Shown: one piece after another, positions 1-12,210 of the stretch | Layout: each line of letters begins with the position of its first letter | Position numbering within the stretch: position 1 is the stretch's first letter | Assembly: GCA_905147135.1 (NCBI GenBank) | Contig: LR990046.1 | Coordinates: 17,948,501-18,012,500, forward strand | Direction of reading: 5' to 3' | From: Blastobasis lacticolella | Taxonomy: Eukaryota; Arthropoda; Insecta; Lepidoptera; Blastobasidae | DNA length: 64,000 bases | The notes under the pieces: model-generated | Database searches by the model: none | What the model was told of the DNA's origin: nothing | Seen by the model: the letters and a program-made list of their open reading frames with translations, nothing else | Program-made: the position numbers and the translations under genes

Positions 1-1
1 T

Positions 2-736
2 CATGCCGATATCGGCAGCAATCAAGAATATGTCAATGTAGTTTCCGTGCTATATGCATTGCTTCCCGACAAAACTAGGGCTACATATGAAATCTTGTTT
101 CAAATGATAAAAAGTCAAGTCAAAAAATGGAAGCCAACTCAAATTTCAATGGACTTTGAAGTGACTGCGATTTTAGCAATTAAAAACTTATTTCCAGAAG
201 TGAAAATAGTTGGGTGTTATTTTCACTATAGCCGCAGTTTATGGCGTAAAGCAAAGCAATTGGGAGTAGTTAAATCAAGACTGGGTGTAATGCATGTAAA
301 ATTATGCACAGTATTGTCACATTTACCTCCAAACTTGTTGGATGAAGGGTGGCTGTACGTGATGGGAGAAAGTCCAAATAATACCGAAGTCACTAAGTTC
401 AACGATTATTTTGTTAAAACCTGGCTAGAACATGATATATTCTCAAAGACATGGAACACATTCAATCAAAGTGACAGAACCAATAATATGGTGGAGTCAT
501 GGAATGGAAAAATAAAGAAGATAATTCCAGAAAAACCCAATATTGCACAATTTCTTGAGGGAATACATAAAGATTCCAACTATTACTCTGGTAAATTAAA
601 CAGACCAGGTGACATACAAATTTCGAAAAGAAAACCAGATACCATTGAAATGAACCAAAGAATTCATAACATCATGCAAGAGTTATTGGCTGGTGATATA
701 TCTGTCGGCCATTGTTTGGAAAAATTAAGAGTTTAG
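2..736 (+). CDS. MULE-type transposase, C-terminal part (runs off left edge)
   Basis: The frame is open from the first bases of the window to a stop at 736, so the start lies outside; the GTG at 47 is only an internal codon. The visible 240-odd residues resemble the catalytic core of Mutator-like (MULE) transposases of insects: a YALLPDKTRATYE segment, a Q-I-S-M-D-F-E stretch carrying the likely second catalytic Asp, a G-C-Y-F-H-Y zinc-like motif before W-R-K, and N-M-V-E-S-W-N-G, a plausible third acidic residue. Such proteins cut and paste DNA; many insect ones carry an N-terminal FLYWCH finger, which would be off-window. There is no internal stop. It could be an active transposase or a domesticated gene; the sequence does not decide. 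A 138 bp hairpin begins 110 bp after the stop and may be its end. Confidence 0.7.
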   Translation, partial: HADIGSNQEYVNVVSVLYALLPDKTRATYEILFQMIKSQVKKWKPTQISMDFEVTAILAIKNLFPEVKIVGCYFHYSRSLWRKAKQLGVVKSRLGVMHVKLCTVLSHLPPNLLDEGWLYVMGESPNNTEVTKFNDYFVKTWLEHDIFSKTWNTFNQSDRTNNMVESWNGKIKKIIPEKPNIAQFLEGIHKDSNYYSGKLNRPGDIQISKRKPDTIEMNQRIHNIMQELLAGDISVGHCLEKLRV

Positions 737-845
737 TTAAGTTATCTTTGTTGATTTTAAAAATTTTACGCCTGTGATTTTCAATGATTACCTAGTTATA
801 AGTATATAATAAGCTGTGATTTAAAACCATTACCATGTTACACCA

Positions 846-983
846 AACAAGATAAACATCTGTTGAACAAAAATGATACCAATTATAATATACACTTGTT
901 TTAGCACTTACCTATAGGTAAGTGCTAAAACAAGTGTGTATTATTTCGGAATCATTTTTGCCCAACATATGTTTATCTTGTTG
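846..983. repeat. 138 bp near-perfect inverted repeat
   Basis: Two arms of about 69 bp meet with no loop at 914/915. The centre AGCACTTACCTATAGGTAAG is part of a perfect palindrome, and outer parts (AACAAGATAAACAT and its complement) match with a few mismatches and a small indel. It lies 110 bp beyond the MULE stop codon. It could be a fold-back end of that transposon or a head-to-head MITE remnant. Confidence 0.85.
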
Positions 984-1200
984 TAGAAAGACAGTTAGTA
1001 CTCAATCTGTGATTATGCCACGTTTAAAATCTATATTAAAACAAAATTTAAGTATCTATTATATTGCATTTTCACTAACCACTTTTCTACTCATCTGTAC
1101 AAATAAATAATTGAAATTAACAAATGTTTGATATGAGTCCAAATCGGACCTACGAAAAGAACATTGGTGGTATGAATCGACCCATTCCAAAAGATACCTT

Positions 1201-1299
1201 GGGCCATTCGCACCGCTCCAACCACGCGGTGCGAATGGCCCCATTTAGAAACAGTCTTTGATCGATTCGCACCTCGGTCCGAACCGGTCGCGGTGCGAA
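1201..1299. repeat. Two consecutive hairpins sharing the octamer TTCGCACC
   Basis: The first hairpin has a perfect 16 bp stem (1201-1216 with 1226-1241; GGCCATTCGCACCGC) and a 9-nt loop. The second (1266-1273 with 1292-1299) repeats TTCGCACC/GGTGCGAA around a spacer that contains CGGT..ACCG. The octamer occurs four times in alternating orientation in 100 bp of otherwise AT-rich DNA. Function is unknown. Confidence 0.8.
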
Positions 1300-2279
1300 A
1301 CGACTAAAGACCCCCTTTGCAACCAAACCATGATATTATCGGAATATCACGTTTTCGTTGAAAACCAAGAGCACCTTGAATAATCGTACCATGATGATAA
1401 ATTTGACAACAGCAATACGACTATTGCGCGGTTGTAATGTCAAATAAAGCAATCATTAAAAAGTTGCTATTCTCTATAGAGAAAAAATGTTATATGTAAA
1501 AACGCCAGAAGAAGTATAATATGTCATCAAATTCAAATGACGCTATAAGAATGTCAGATGGACAGTGATGTCATCGTATATTTTGTCAATTTGTTAATCA
1601 ATGATGGGTTTTCTATATTTATTTTCTATTTCTTGAACATGCCGACAGCAGTTTGCCCAAACTTCTGGTGTTACTTCCTACAAAAAAGGCAAAAATTTTG
1701 TTAAAAAAAAGGTTTGTTTAAAATGTACAGCTACCGATATTGCTTTATTACTTTACCAGAAAACAATTTGATACAAGCCGCAAGAAATGAACTTGTCGAA
1801 ATTGTGAAGGTACATTGGTGCTACAGACTTTGGGGTACCAGCCATCGGGCACATGACATTCGACATGAAGCAGTAAACCCTTCCTTTTCTGGTTATTGAC
1901 AAAAATATTAAAATTACATTGAATCGATCGATATCGATACTTTTTTTAGTCTTTGAATCCCTATGAACTTATTTTGACGCCTTCGTAGTGACATTGTCAC
2001 AATATTATTCCTTCCGTTTCCTGTTTAGACTGACTAGTTTTAGTAGGTATACAATGACGAAGACGGTGGTAAAGGCTTTACGCATAGCCTCATGCTTTAC
2101 GCCATTTAATAATGGCAATATTCATTTCCTTTTTTTTCGTCTATCATTGCCAGTAAAATAACTTTAGTATACTCATTTTTCCGCAATCTGTCAAAGTAAT
2201 CTCAGTCCCTGGTCGACCTATATATAGTTATTGTTTTAATACGGAGGGCATGTACAATTTTGTATAAAAGTTCCCAATA
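1300..2279. other. Intergenic, no gene recognised
   Basis: AT-rich sequence with short open frames only, none with recognisable similarity. The short frames at 922-1110 and 1714-1899 start in repeats or low-complexity DNA and are not supported. Confidence 0.6.
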
Positions 2280-3530
2280 AATCATAGAGAAAAAAAATTA
2301 TCTACAGAGAGAGTAGATACCTACCCACACACACACACATACACACACACGCACACAATCACGTCAAGTAATAGTTGGTACAGTAGATTGGACCTTTTAG
2401 TACTTTTACCTATTATCTAAATACTTTTTTGCCGTCAAAATATGATGGATCTGAGAGGAAGGGCCAGGAGACCCTTTACAGGATTACCTAGTTTGGACTC
2501 CTGTCTCTCACTCGCATATGTAATTTTGTAACCAATGCATGAAGAAATGTATATTGTGTGATTGAGAGAAAATAAATACTTATTATTATTATTATACCGC
2601 GTTTCAATTCGAGACAAAATGTCACACATCTCTATAACACACACACTAAGGCAAATGCAGGGACGTAACGAGGCAGCCCATATGCAGATAAGTTATATTT
2701 CGCTACGAATTTCTACTCGTAACGAACACAAACAAATCTGACTTGTCCGTCTGAATCTGAATATGCCCATATTTATAATAAATAAAAAATAAATAAATTA
2801 TCCAATTATTTCTCCACAACAACGTATACATTATATTTTTATTTTTTATGAAACTAGGTACATTATTAACATGTTGTATTATTATAATGTTATAATAATA
2901 AATTGCAATAAAGGTGCCGACCTAATTGTTATCACCGTCGTCGTGAGCCTATACACATCTAAACTACTAGGGAATAGATCTGTCCTCTCATTGAGAAGGA
3001 ACGGGCAATACTTTACCACTTAGGCCCAATGCGGATTGGCAGACTACACAATTTGAATAAATCTCTAACATGCAAGTTTTTTCACGATAATTTCCTTTAC
3101 TGAAAAACTAAATAAATTATTTGAATCCATATATTAATTAGGTATATAATACAAAAACCATTTTACAGAGGTAAGGTGTCTGGATAAAACCCACGCCTTG
3201 ATACCAACCACCGTCTTTTCGATCTCTCGATCCTACCTACTGTGAATACCGTGCCCTCTAGAGGACATCGTCATGAACAAAAAAATTAATGCACAGGGTA
3301 TGTACATAAATATATGAAACAGGCAGCATATTCTTTAGTTTAGTTAGTTTTAGTAAAAATTAGGTACGGCACCAGGACAGAAGGGACTTGCATATACTTA
3401 TTATATTGTTCTTCAAAATGTTTACAACACAGCACTTCCAATTTGCAACCCAGACATCAATATGTCTGGTCTTCAGGAAACCTAGAAGAATAAATAAATG
3501 AAAATAAACGTTAATTCGCGATTAATCCGT
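2280..3530 (-). repeat. Repeat family R, inverted and interrupted copy
   Basis: 2280-2310, 2595-2765 and 3160-3530 are reverse-complement matches to the sequence just upstream of the two tandem fucosyltransferase genes (7370-8250 and about 12985-13860). Shared landmarks are CTCTAGAGGACAT, the GATCTCTCGATCCTAC segment and GTCTGGTCTTCAGGAAACC. The stretch 2765-3160 is an unrelated insertion. An (AC)n microsatellite lies at 2333-2357 and an ATT-rich run at 2581-2596. No gene is present. Confidence 0.8.
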
Positions 3531-4149
3531 TAAAGTTTTTTTTTATGTCTTAGCATTTAAAATATCATTTAGGTACATTTTTGGTACGGAACTCTAATAA
3601 ATATAAAATTTAGGACCGCTATATTTGAGTATTAAAATTCTATACAACAAATACTAAATCCGACCCTGTTTACATGGAAATATTTCCAGATCTATTTAGA
3701 CACCGAAATATAACTCAATTTGCCAATAATTTTAAATTTGTCTTTAATGGCATATTGTTTTAAGATATAGATTTCAATTAACGCAAATTCACACTATTAC
3801 TATGCATATTTTTATTACAATTTCTTAAATTGATTCCCGATAGCCACGACCACAATTGTTCACTTACCGGTGAAAGGATAATCCAGGTGTATTTCCATAC
3901 TTTGCGCTTTCACATAACTGTCTACACTACACCTAACCGTCTTTTAAATGGTTTGATTTAAATTTTATTAGGAAATTATAGAATTTACACCAATGTTTCA
4001 AAGAAACGTCTGGTCGTTGTTAGCTAAAGCAACGTGGTGAACGTTCAAAACATTGCGCTCTTCACTTTCTGACAGGCTCGTTTCTATGGGTGAAAAAACG
4101 GGATAGCAAGATTCATAATCATTATAGAGTGAGCGAACAGGAAATATTT
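3531..4149. other. Intergenic, nothing recognised
   Basis: AT-rich DNA between repeat R and the 3' end of a minus-strand LINE. I see no reading frame or repeat I can name. Confidence 0.5.
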
Positions 4150-6852
4150 GTAATTTGTGTTTAATCTGTTATAACTTGTTCCTTTGGAACCGCACAGTTC
4201 TCGACCAATTTGGCTCTAAGGTGTGAGGATGAACTCCCTGTCGGTGGCGAGCGGTGCGATTATAGAACGTAGCTGTAGGCATCATGTCAAACAGTTCTTC
4301 AGAACAAACACCGTTGTACAAGCGGTAGAACACATTTATGTGTTCTACGGGAGGCGAAATCCCTCCGCTGCTGGCTCAGCGGCTCAATACCACTTGTGAG
4401 CATGGTGTCATCGACAATTCTCACAGCGCGCTTTTGGATCGAGTCACAAGGACCAAGCTGATATGCCGGTGCTCCCGCCTATAGATGAGAGCAATACTCC
4501 AAATGGGGTCTGACTTGAGCCTTGTAAAGGAGAAGTCGTTGCCCCGGTGTGAAAAATTGCTTAGACCTGTTAAGACCTTTTCTTCTAGGTGACTGCGAAA
4601 CTGGACGTCACTGGAGATGTTGACACCTAGGATATGTATGCTCTTAGAGATGGCGAGCGGTGCGTCCTGAAACTGAGGAGCTACAACGAATGGAGTTTTC
4701 TAGGCGGTGAACACGCATACTTGTGTCTTAGTGGAGTTGAATTGGACTAGATTTAGTCGTCCCTAACCGGAGATTCTAGATAAAGTACTTTCGATTTTAG
4801 ACACAAGTAGGTAATTCGCGACTTTCCTCCACTATGGCACGAGGGATATTGGCACGAGGGATATTAGCACCGAGCCTTGCGGGACACCAGCGTTAATTTC
4901 CAAGCTATTGGACCAACAGCCGTCAACTACGGCTTTGATGCATCTGCTGGACAAAAAACTAGTTACCCACTTGCACAATCCCTCGGGAAGCCCGTATGAT
5001 GGTAACTTCGATAGAAGACCCCTATGCCATACCCGATGCCGCCTTCGTCATATCGAGGCCAACAGCCAGTGCCTCACCTTGACTCTCAACAGCTAAAGCC
5101 CAACGGTGTGTTAAATACACTAGAAGATCACCCGTTGAGAGACAATGTCGAAAACCATATTGACGGTCGCTCAAGAGATCGTGCTCTTCTAGATAACCAA
5201 GGAGCTATACGTTTATTACTCGCTCCATCACCTTAGAGAGAAGGGACGTTATAGCGATAGGCCTGTAATTCGATGGGTCTGATCTGTCGCCCGTTTTGGG
5301 CACAGGGTGCACGTGGGCAGTCTTCCATGAAGACGGGACTGTTCCAGTGGAGTATGAAAGCGCAAAGAGGCGCGTTAGTACCGGACACAATTCGGGAGCA
5401 CACACTTTAAGCACCACCGCCACTCGACTTTCGAACGTCTAGAGAGAGCAGAGCCCGCCGTACCTTTCGCTGTGAAATGGATATTTCCGGCATTGATTTG
5501 CCGCATCACGTGATGGTGGGCGGGTCGGCTCCTCCGTCATTCAGGGTCGAGTTTGAGGCAAAGAGAGCACCTAATAAATTGGCTTTCTCTATTGCACTAC
5601 GGCCAGGGTATCATCAGGTTTACGCAGTGGTGGAAAGGACGACTGACTAAAGATTCCTTCGGCAGCTTTGGCGAGCGACCAGAAAGCCCGTCTACCAGAG
5701 GCGTAGCTCGTGAGTCGCTCGCCAATTCTGCTAACGAAGGCGAATTTTGCTCTAGCGATAGCTTTCTTGCTGTTCCTCGAGGCTGCATTTAAGTTACGCT
5801 TTGCATTAGCAATATTCGGTTCCTGATTGAGACGAGCAGTGGTCCAAGTTTCGTACGCAGATTGCTTCGCTCGTCGAGCCTCTCTGCATGGCCGATTAAA
5901 CCACGGCCCTCCGTGCCCCAGCAGCCACTAGCGGGTTAGGAATGAAGCAGTCCATACCCACTATGATGGTCTCGGCGACTGAGGTGGCACAGGTATCAGG
6001 ATCATCCGATGCAAAGCAGAGCTGCTTCCACGGATACGATGCGTAAAATTCACGCAATCCATCCCAGTCTGCTGACTTATAATGCCAAACATGACGCCAT
6101 CCAGTGGGCCTGGGAGAGTCGGGTAGTGTACAAGGCACTTGTGTGCGCACAAGGCAGTGATCCGACGAGCCAAGAGGCGCATCCACGGAGATGGAGTACC
6201 CACTGGGGCGCGTAGTCAGCAGCAGGTCTAGCAAGGAGCTTGTATGGTCCTCAACATCTGGGATTCTAGTTCGCGAGCGAATCAATTGTGAGAGACCATA
6301 GACCAGAGCAGATTCGTGAGCAGACCTTTCCGCATAGTAAGTAGACCGAGAACCAAGCCACTCCGTATGGTGGGCATTAAAATCTCCTAAAACCACTAAC
6401 TCAGCGGAAGGATACTGCTCAAAGACTTTATCAGTCGTCACTTTCAGGTGCTCAAAAAGTCGCATTGTGTCCGAGTCACCGCCATGAGACCTGTATAGGG
6501 CTGCGTAGATACGGGTGTGGCCACCGTTATACACACGAACCCACATTATCGACAGGTCCCTGTCTTCAAGGCCGTGTAAACGGCGGCAACAGATATCCTC
6601 CCGAATACACACCCCGGCACGACGCACAAAATTATGCTCGAGCTTGTACCCGGGGTAAGTTAGATATGATGTATCAGCCGGGCAGGATATCTGTGTCTCC
6701 GTTAGAAAAAGAAGGGCCGGCTGCGCAGACTAGAGGTGTTCATGGACTGCGTTTACGTTGCTGTGTAGACCCCTAATATTGTAAAAATCCACCTTTAGAG
6801 TGGATGGGGTTGCCGCTGTTAAAACAATATTCCTTTTTTTCTTTCTGGCCAT
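4150..6852 (-). mobile_element. Decayed CR1/Jockey-like LINE, minus strand
   Basis: Read on the minus strand the element begins at an ATG at 6852 (M-A-R-K-K-K-R). It encodes an apurinic-type endonuclease (6852-5896: L-F-L-T-E-T, V-V-L-G-D-F-N-A-H-H, the terminal S-S-D-H motif), an N-terminal reverse transcriptase piece (5423-5205: V-H-P-V-P-K, N-Y-R-P-I-A-I-T-S) and the C-terminal tail (about 4450-4200: V-F-Y-R-L-Y-N-G). A CTCGAG to CTAGAG change near 6730 gives a stop in the endonuclease (the second copy at 12179-12577 keeps the codon), and the reverse transcriptase is frameshifted. It cannot encode a working protein. The same family recurs at 35461-36126. Confidence 0.85.
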
Positions 6853-7369
6853 ATTTGGGGGTAATTAAAAGTTTGAAGGGAAAACGTTGCTCCGACAGCA
6901 AATAGGCAAAGGGGCTGTCATAACTGCCACGTAGTCCGGAATGTATGCGGTCGGCTGGCGCAGCGGGCGGAAGGGCCCCTAGTCCCCCCCTGACGTGACA
7001 TCCGGGTCCACTCCGGTATCCTCCTCCGGCACGAACATCACGCCAGGGACTTTTAGCGAGACTGGCAGCTCAGTCTCCCAGGGCGGAGATTACGTATTCC
7101 CTGGGTTCGGGAGCCCGTTCAGCCTGCGGGCGGCCAGCGGACAGCCGTTTCACTAGGTCTCCCTGACCGCCGCGCCAACACACCGCCCCCGCTCAGCCAT
7201 GTAACAGCGAATATGACAGCTAGGACCCTCCACTGCCAAAGCCACGGTTCCCCATGGAGCACTGGAAACCTTACTCACCGGCAGAAACACAACACTATTA
7301 AAATAGTGTTGTTTGACTGCTGTATTCTGTTAGGTGGAGGTACTTCTTTAATGTTCTGATATTTTATGA
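6853..7369 (-). mobile_element. 5' leader of the LINE
   Basis: GC-richer sequence upstream of the LINE start, repeated at 12578-12990 with an approximately 80 bp deletion in the second copy (7-kb copy about 6978-7060). It contains AACACTATTAAAATAGTGTT, a perfect palindrome at about 7290-7309. No host gene is visible. Confidence 0.6.
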
Positions 7370-8250
7370 AACAACGGATTAATCGCGTTCTTACGTTTAT
7401 TTACATTTATTTGTTTTTCTAGGTTTCCTAAAGACCAGACATGGCGATGTCTGGGTTGCAAATTGGAAGTGTTACGTTGTAAACATTTTGAACAAGATAA
7501 TAAGTAGATGCAAGTCCCTTCAGTCCTGGTGTATCTTTATTATATAATATTTTACTGAAAATAGAGAATATGCTGCCTGTTTAATATATTAATGTAAATA
7601 TAGGTTTTAAGACTTTCGTGGTTATTCACTACACTCTCACTACACATACTAACCGTGGTAACAAACCCGATAATATGTGTAGTGAAAGTGTAATGTAAAT
7701 ATCCTTTTCATTTTTTTTATGATTATGTTCTCTAGAGGGCATCATATTCAATTTTCGTAGGCCAACCTGTGGATAATGAAGATACTTCTAACGATAAGTA
7801 AGTAGGTACCTACTTAGTTTAAAAGTTATGAGGCAACAAATATACATTTATATTGGTCAAAATCCTCAAAACCCTCCTTCATGCAAAAGCAAGCACTGCC
7901 GATTCACGATATGTAGGATCGAGAGATAAAAAAGACGGTGGTAGGAATCAGGGCGTGGGTTTGATTCTCTAGACACCTTGCCTTTTATTATAAAGTCAAT
8001 ATCAAATTATAAGGTCACGTTTTAAAAAATGACAAAATCATTCGGAGCGAAATATACTCACAAGTCAGATTTGTTTATATTCGTTACGAGTGGAAATTCG
8101 TAGCAAAATATAACATTGCAGATGGGCTGCCTTGTTCCGTCCCCGCATTTGCATTAGTGTGTGTGTTTTAGAGATGTGTGACATTTTGTCTCGAATTGAA
8201 ACTCGGTATGTTCTCTCTGCTTCTGTACATAATTTTTTTTCTCTATGATT
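7370..8250 (+). repeat. Repeat family R, direct copy
   Basis: Same sequence as at 12985-13860 (direct) and 2280-3530 and 34870-35430 (inverted). It includes a short hairpin around GACATGGCGATGTC and ends just before the fucosyltransferase promoter region. It is probably a transposable element or part of an older segmental duplication. Confidence 0.75.
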
Positions 8251-8480
8251 GTAGATAATTTATAGATAATCAAAGTTACTAGACAAAAAAATTCAATAAC
8301 CATAGTATATTTTTTCTAGGGGTGGTAACCAAGCCAACAAATGCCAAAAAATAAGTAGCGTGCAATGGGCGCTCTCTGTTTACCCTTTACCTAATTTATA
8401 ATAGATAACCATCGGTACCTAACAGACCTTTGGAATACGAAACCCATACAGACGAGTTGTTGTAGCGTTGATGGGCGACA

Positions 8481-10484
8481 ATGAGGTACACGCGATTATT
8501 GCTACATATGTTAAATTATGTTCCACGGCAAAGGCATTGCTGTCGGATCATGCTCTTACTTAGCTGCTTCACCGTATTCTGCTATTTTTGTCTCATCAGC
8601 AAGTCAGATGAGACTATGTACAATGAGTCAACTAGCCTGGAGTATATGGACAATGTCACCGAAGATTATCGATATGCATCCTTCTACTGGAAACCAGATA
8701 AGCTCCCCGAAAACCTCAAGTTCATCCTAGCATGGGATCCTTTGAGACCACTGCAACTAGACGTAGCATATTTTGAAGAAGAGCAGAAGACTTTCATCAA
8801 GTTTAATTGTTCGGTGATAGATTGTTACGTCACCAGCGATAGATACTTCTTCGGCGGTGACCTCTCCAGGTTCGATTCCATACTGTTTTACAATCAAAAC
8901 TTAAATGCATCCGATTTGCCTACCACGAGATACTACCATCAAAAATACCTATTTTTCAGCACAGAGTCCTCGGCGCTCTATCCGGTTTGCGAAGAAGAGT
9001 TCGATGAATTCTTTAATTGGACCTTGACTTACAAACTTATGTCCGATTTTCCATTAACATATTTCTTAATAAGCAACGCTGAGGGGGAAGTCATTGGCCC
9101 CAAAGTCAATATGCACTGGGACGAAGTGGGGTCCAGTAAAGTTGCAGAAGAGGAATACATGTACAATTTGTGGAAGAGAAAAAGCAAAGCGGCTGCATGG
9201 TTTGTATCGCATTGCCATACCCGTAGCGGCCGGGAGAATTTTGTAAAGCAGCTCCAAGAAGCCCTCAAAAAATACGGATGGACGATAGATATTTTTTCGG
9301 AAGATGATTGTGGAACCTTACAATGCCCATTAGCTATCCAGGATAAATGCGCTTTGTTATTGAAGTATGATTATTTTTTCTATATGTCGCTGGAGAATTC
9401 CTTTGCTGAGGATTATGTGACTGAAAAATTATTTACAGCGGTAGGCAATTATGTCATCCCCATTGTTTATGGAGGCGCTAATTATTCAAGGTAATGTATT
9501 CTATAATTGAAATACTTTTCCCTACTAGGTAGGCATTTGTACGCCATGTCATCTGATGGGAAGCGACGATTCGGCCGAAGGTGGAGCATGCCTGTCCAGA
9601 AACAGCTATTGACTCTGGTCTTGTTCGGGGAACGCACTAGCATACAAAGTTATTAGCTATACGCTTTAGAAACATCAAGCCAAAGCGGTTCGTTCGGATA
9701 GCTGGTATGATATATCTACTACATAAGGATGGAAAGAATGTCTCTTGGGACCGATGGCAAAATGCGGCCGTTGGGATACGATCGAGCAATTCGTTCGCAT
9801 ATTCCCCGAAATGCAGTCGCTCGCAAATGTGTCGGTGGACTACGGTTAAGGATCACATTCTTGACTCCAAGATATAAGCTGTATGACTGAAGTGATAAAT
9901 ACACAATTTTTTTGAACCCCTAACGAAATAAATAGGAGTTTGTCTCTCTATATCTTTGACATCGTAGCTCCTGAATGGATGTACCGATTTGGATGCGATT
10001 TATTAGAAAGCCAGTTTAATCGAGATGGTCATTAAAATTCAGAGTTTTGAAAATATTTGACTACCTATATGTAAACTTGTTGGGGATTATCCGACTTTTT
10101 CTGTCGGTTAGGTTATCTTTTGTCTTATAAAAATTGTTTTATAGCTCTGTGCTCTATTGGTTTTACAGATATCTTCCGCCATCATCGTACCTGAACGAAG
10201 TTGACTATACACCGGAGGAGTTGGCGCGGACCATGGACCACTACATAAAGTCTGGGCTTGAATACGTCCAGTTCTTCAAGTGGCGGTCGCGTTATCAGTA
10301 CCACAGCCTTCTACGGTCTGCAGCAGAAAATTTGTGTGCGGTGTGTGCGGCGCTCCATAACAGGACTAAGGTCGAAACAGTGACAATGTATAATAATTTC
10401 AGGACGTGGTGGCATCCGACTTACGAAAGAGATTGCGTGATAAATGCTGAGTGCAAAGCAAAGCTTGCAGCGGATGGTTATTAA
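8481..10484 (+). CDS. Alpha-1,3-fucosyltransferase (GT10), copy 1
   Basis: Two exons, 8481-9490 and 10169-10484, joined by a GT-AG intron (donor AAG|GTAATG, acceptor TTTTACAG|AT); together they encode 441 residues. The product is a type II Golgi membrane protein: short cytosolic end, one membrane span at about residues 22-40, then stem and catalytic domain. GT10 hallmarks are S-H-C-H-T-R-S-G-R (about 243), S-L-E-N-S-F-A-E-D-Y-V-T-E-K-L (about 303) and P-I-V-Y-G-G-A-N-Y (about 327) leading across the splice into L-P-P-S-S-Y. A C-terminal C-x-x-C pair (393/396), part of the family's disulphide core, is present. GT10 enzymes transfer fucose from GDP-fucose to N-acetylglucosamine on glycans. Several N-glycosylation sequons are visible. 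It resembles the insect FucTC-like group, from memory only. A polyadenylation signal lies at 10765-10770. Confidence 0.9.
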
Positions 10485-11252
10485 GTCTTCGGTCTTTCGG
10501 AGTCCCTATCTCTTCTACGCTTATACGGTCCTTATAGTAAGGTTCAGCAACTGTTTTTAGTAATAATGTTCTAGAAAATAATGTATCGGCCAAATAATCG
10601 TTGGCTGACATACCTACCCAAAACAAATCAAGGGTCACTTGTTGATTTTGATATCCAGACAGATTTCATTATTTAAAAGTAAAACTTACCTCTAATACTT
10701 CGGAGATTTTTTTCAACCATTGTAATAATGGATAATTATTTTGTGTAAAATTAGCCTGAGTGTAAATAAACTTTTTTGAGTTACAGTCCCATAATTTTTG
10801 AAGTAGGACATTTTATGGATTATTTTTTTCTAACACTCGAATTTACCCTGTTTTAAACACTAAAGCCACTTTGTATAATATGGTTTACACTGCACTTAAA
10901 AAATATCAAAATTGACGAATTTTATGTATCTTAATTTGTTACAAATCATTTTTTTTTGTTTATATTACTAATTCCGCTATGAAATGAACGTATTCTTGGC
11001 ATGAAACCCAGAATAAAACTCAACGAATTGCCGGTATGAAAATCACCCACTTTAATTAATTTAATTTGCATATTTCTTGCGTTTTATATGGTTTTTGTTT
11101 GTTACATTATATTTTTATATTTTTCTAATTATATTATTAGATTTAATAGTTATATTGTTTTTTTTTTTTTTATTAGACGTTATATTTGTAGTTTTATTGT
11201 TCAAATAATAATCTAAATAGATTTAACTGTGTTCCACATTTTTTATTTCATC
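10485..11252. other. 3' flank of fucosyltransferase copy 1
   Basis: AT-rich, with AATAAA at 10765-10770. It is duplicated at 16095-17274 (where a MITE intervenes) and, in part, downstream of copy 3 (33030-33070 and 34105-34350). No reading frame is supported. Confidence 0.6.
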
Positions 11253-12210
11253 ATCACAACCCATTACAGTCCAGTGCAGGACTAAGGGCTTCTCTCACAA
11301 ATGGGGAAGTTATTGCCATAATCTTTTCGCTTGGCAGGCGGGTTGGAGATCGCAGTGTTATAAATATAACAATAGAAAACGCTGCTGCCCATTGAAAATG
11401 AATGTGAAAATGAAAAAGTATTTATTGAATTAGGGTTACGTTAATTAATCTCTTTTCGAACGTCAAAAATCGAATAGAAGGCAAAGGGAAAGTTAAGCGA
11501 GCTCATCCAGGTAGGGGGCGACGCATGCAGACCGATCAGCGCGCACGAGCGCTCACTCCGGTGAGACACCGGACACCGATACACGCCACGCACATAACCG
11601 CCTAGGCGAATCATGTGCACTGCGTGCCCGGCCCCAGCCAGCCCGCCAGCGCGAGCACCCGCACGCACCAGCCGGCCTACCCGCGTCGCCCCCTGAGCTC
11701 GGAACAATTAAGTTAAAAGAATGTCGTCTGTCTGTCAGTACGCCGCTTCAGTTAGGAAAATGACCATCTGTGGGAAAAAGAAACGGCAAGAAACCCACAG
11801 GTACATTGCATTGATACATTTATCAATTTAATTTGATTGAGCCTGACTTGATTGGAATATGATGTGGACCCCTACAAATCAGTCAAGATAACTAATTATA
11901 AGAATAAAAAAAATAAAAAAAGTACAGCAAAAGCAGTCCAGTCCACCAAGGCAGCATCCGTTCACGAGCATGACGCAAGGCCCAGCCATCGTCCGATTAA
12001 ACCATATTTGAGGGAAGAGAACGACCCGACCCCCACGCCACCACCAGGCAGACTTTTAAGTGAGCATGCACTGCCAATGTCGCAAATATTTAAAAAAGAT
12101 TTGTTATTGAACTACTATTCCACATCAAGTCATCCTCACCCAATTTACAAAATTGTAAATTTATTTATAAATAACTTCCTATTTCGAAGAGCTAGTAGTA
12201 CACCATACAT
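11253..12210. repeat. Interspersed repeat A plus GC-rich tail of unit 1
   Basis: 11253-11395 is a member of a recurrent repeat (landmarks CAGTGCAGGACTAAGG, GGCAGGCGGGTTGGAGATCG). 11441-12210 is GC-rich, then AT-rich, duplicated at 17440-18229. The minus-strand frame 11441-11707 and plus-strand frame 11852-12223 change or break between the copies and are not treated as genes. Confidence 0.6.

Larger units (their letters stand above)
6483..12210. repeat. Tandem duplication, unit 1
   Basis: This interval is repeated head to tail at 12211-18229. It carries the 5' part of the LINE, repeat R, a complete fucosyltransferase gene and a GC-rich tail. At the junction (about 12207-12211) the sequence passes from unit-end CCATACATG directly into GAGACCTGTA of the LINE. 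CATG is present at both parental breakpoints (6483-6486 and 18226-18229), which points to a microhomology-mediated tandem duplication. The units differ by scattered substitutions, two short deletions and one MITE. Confidence 0.88.
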
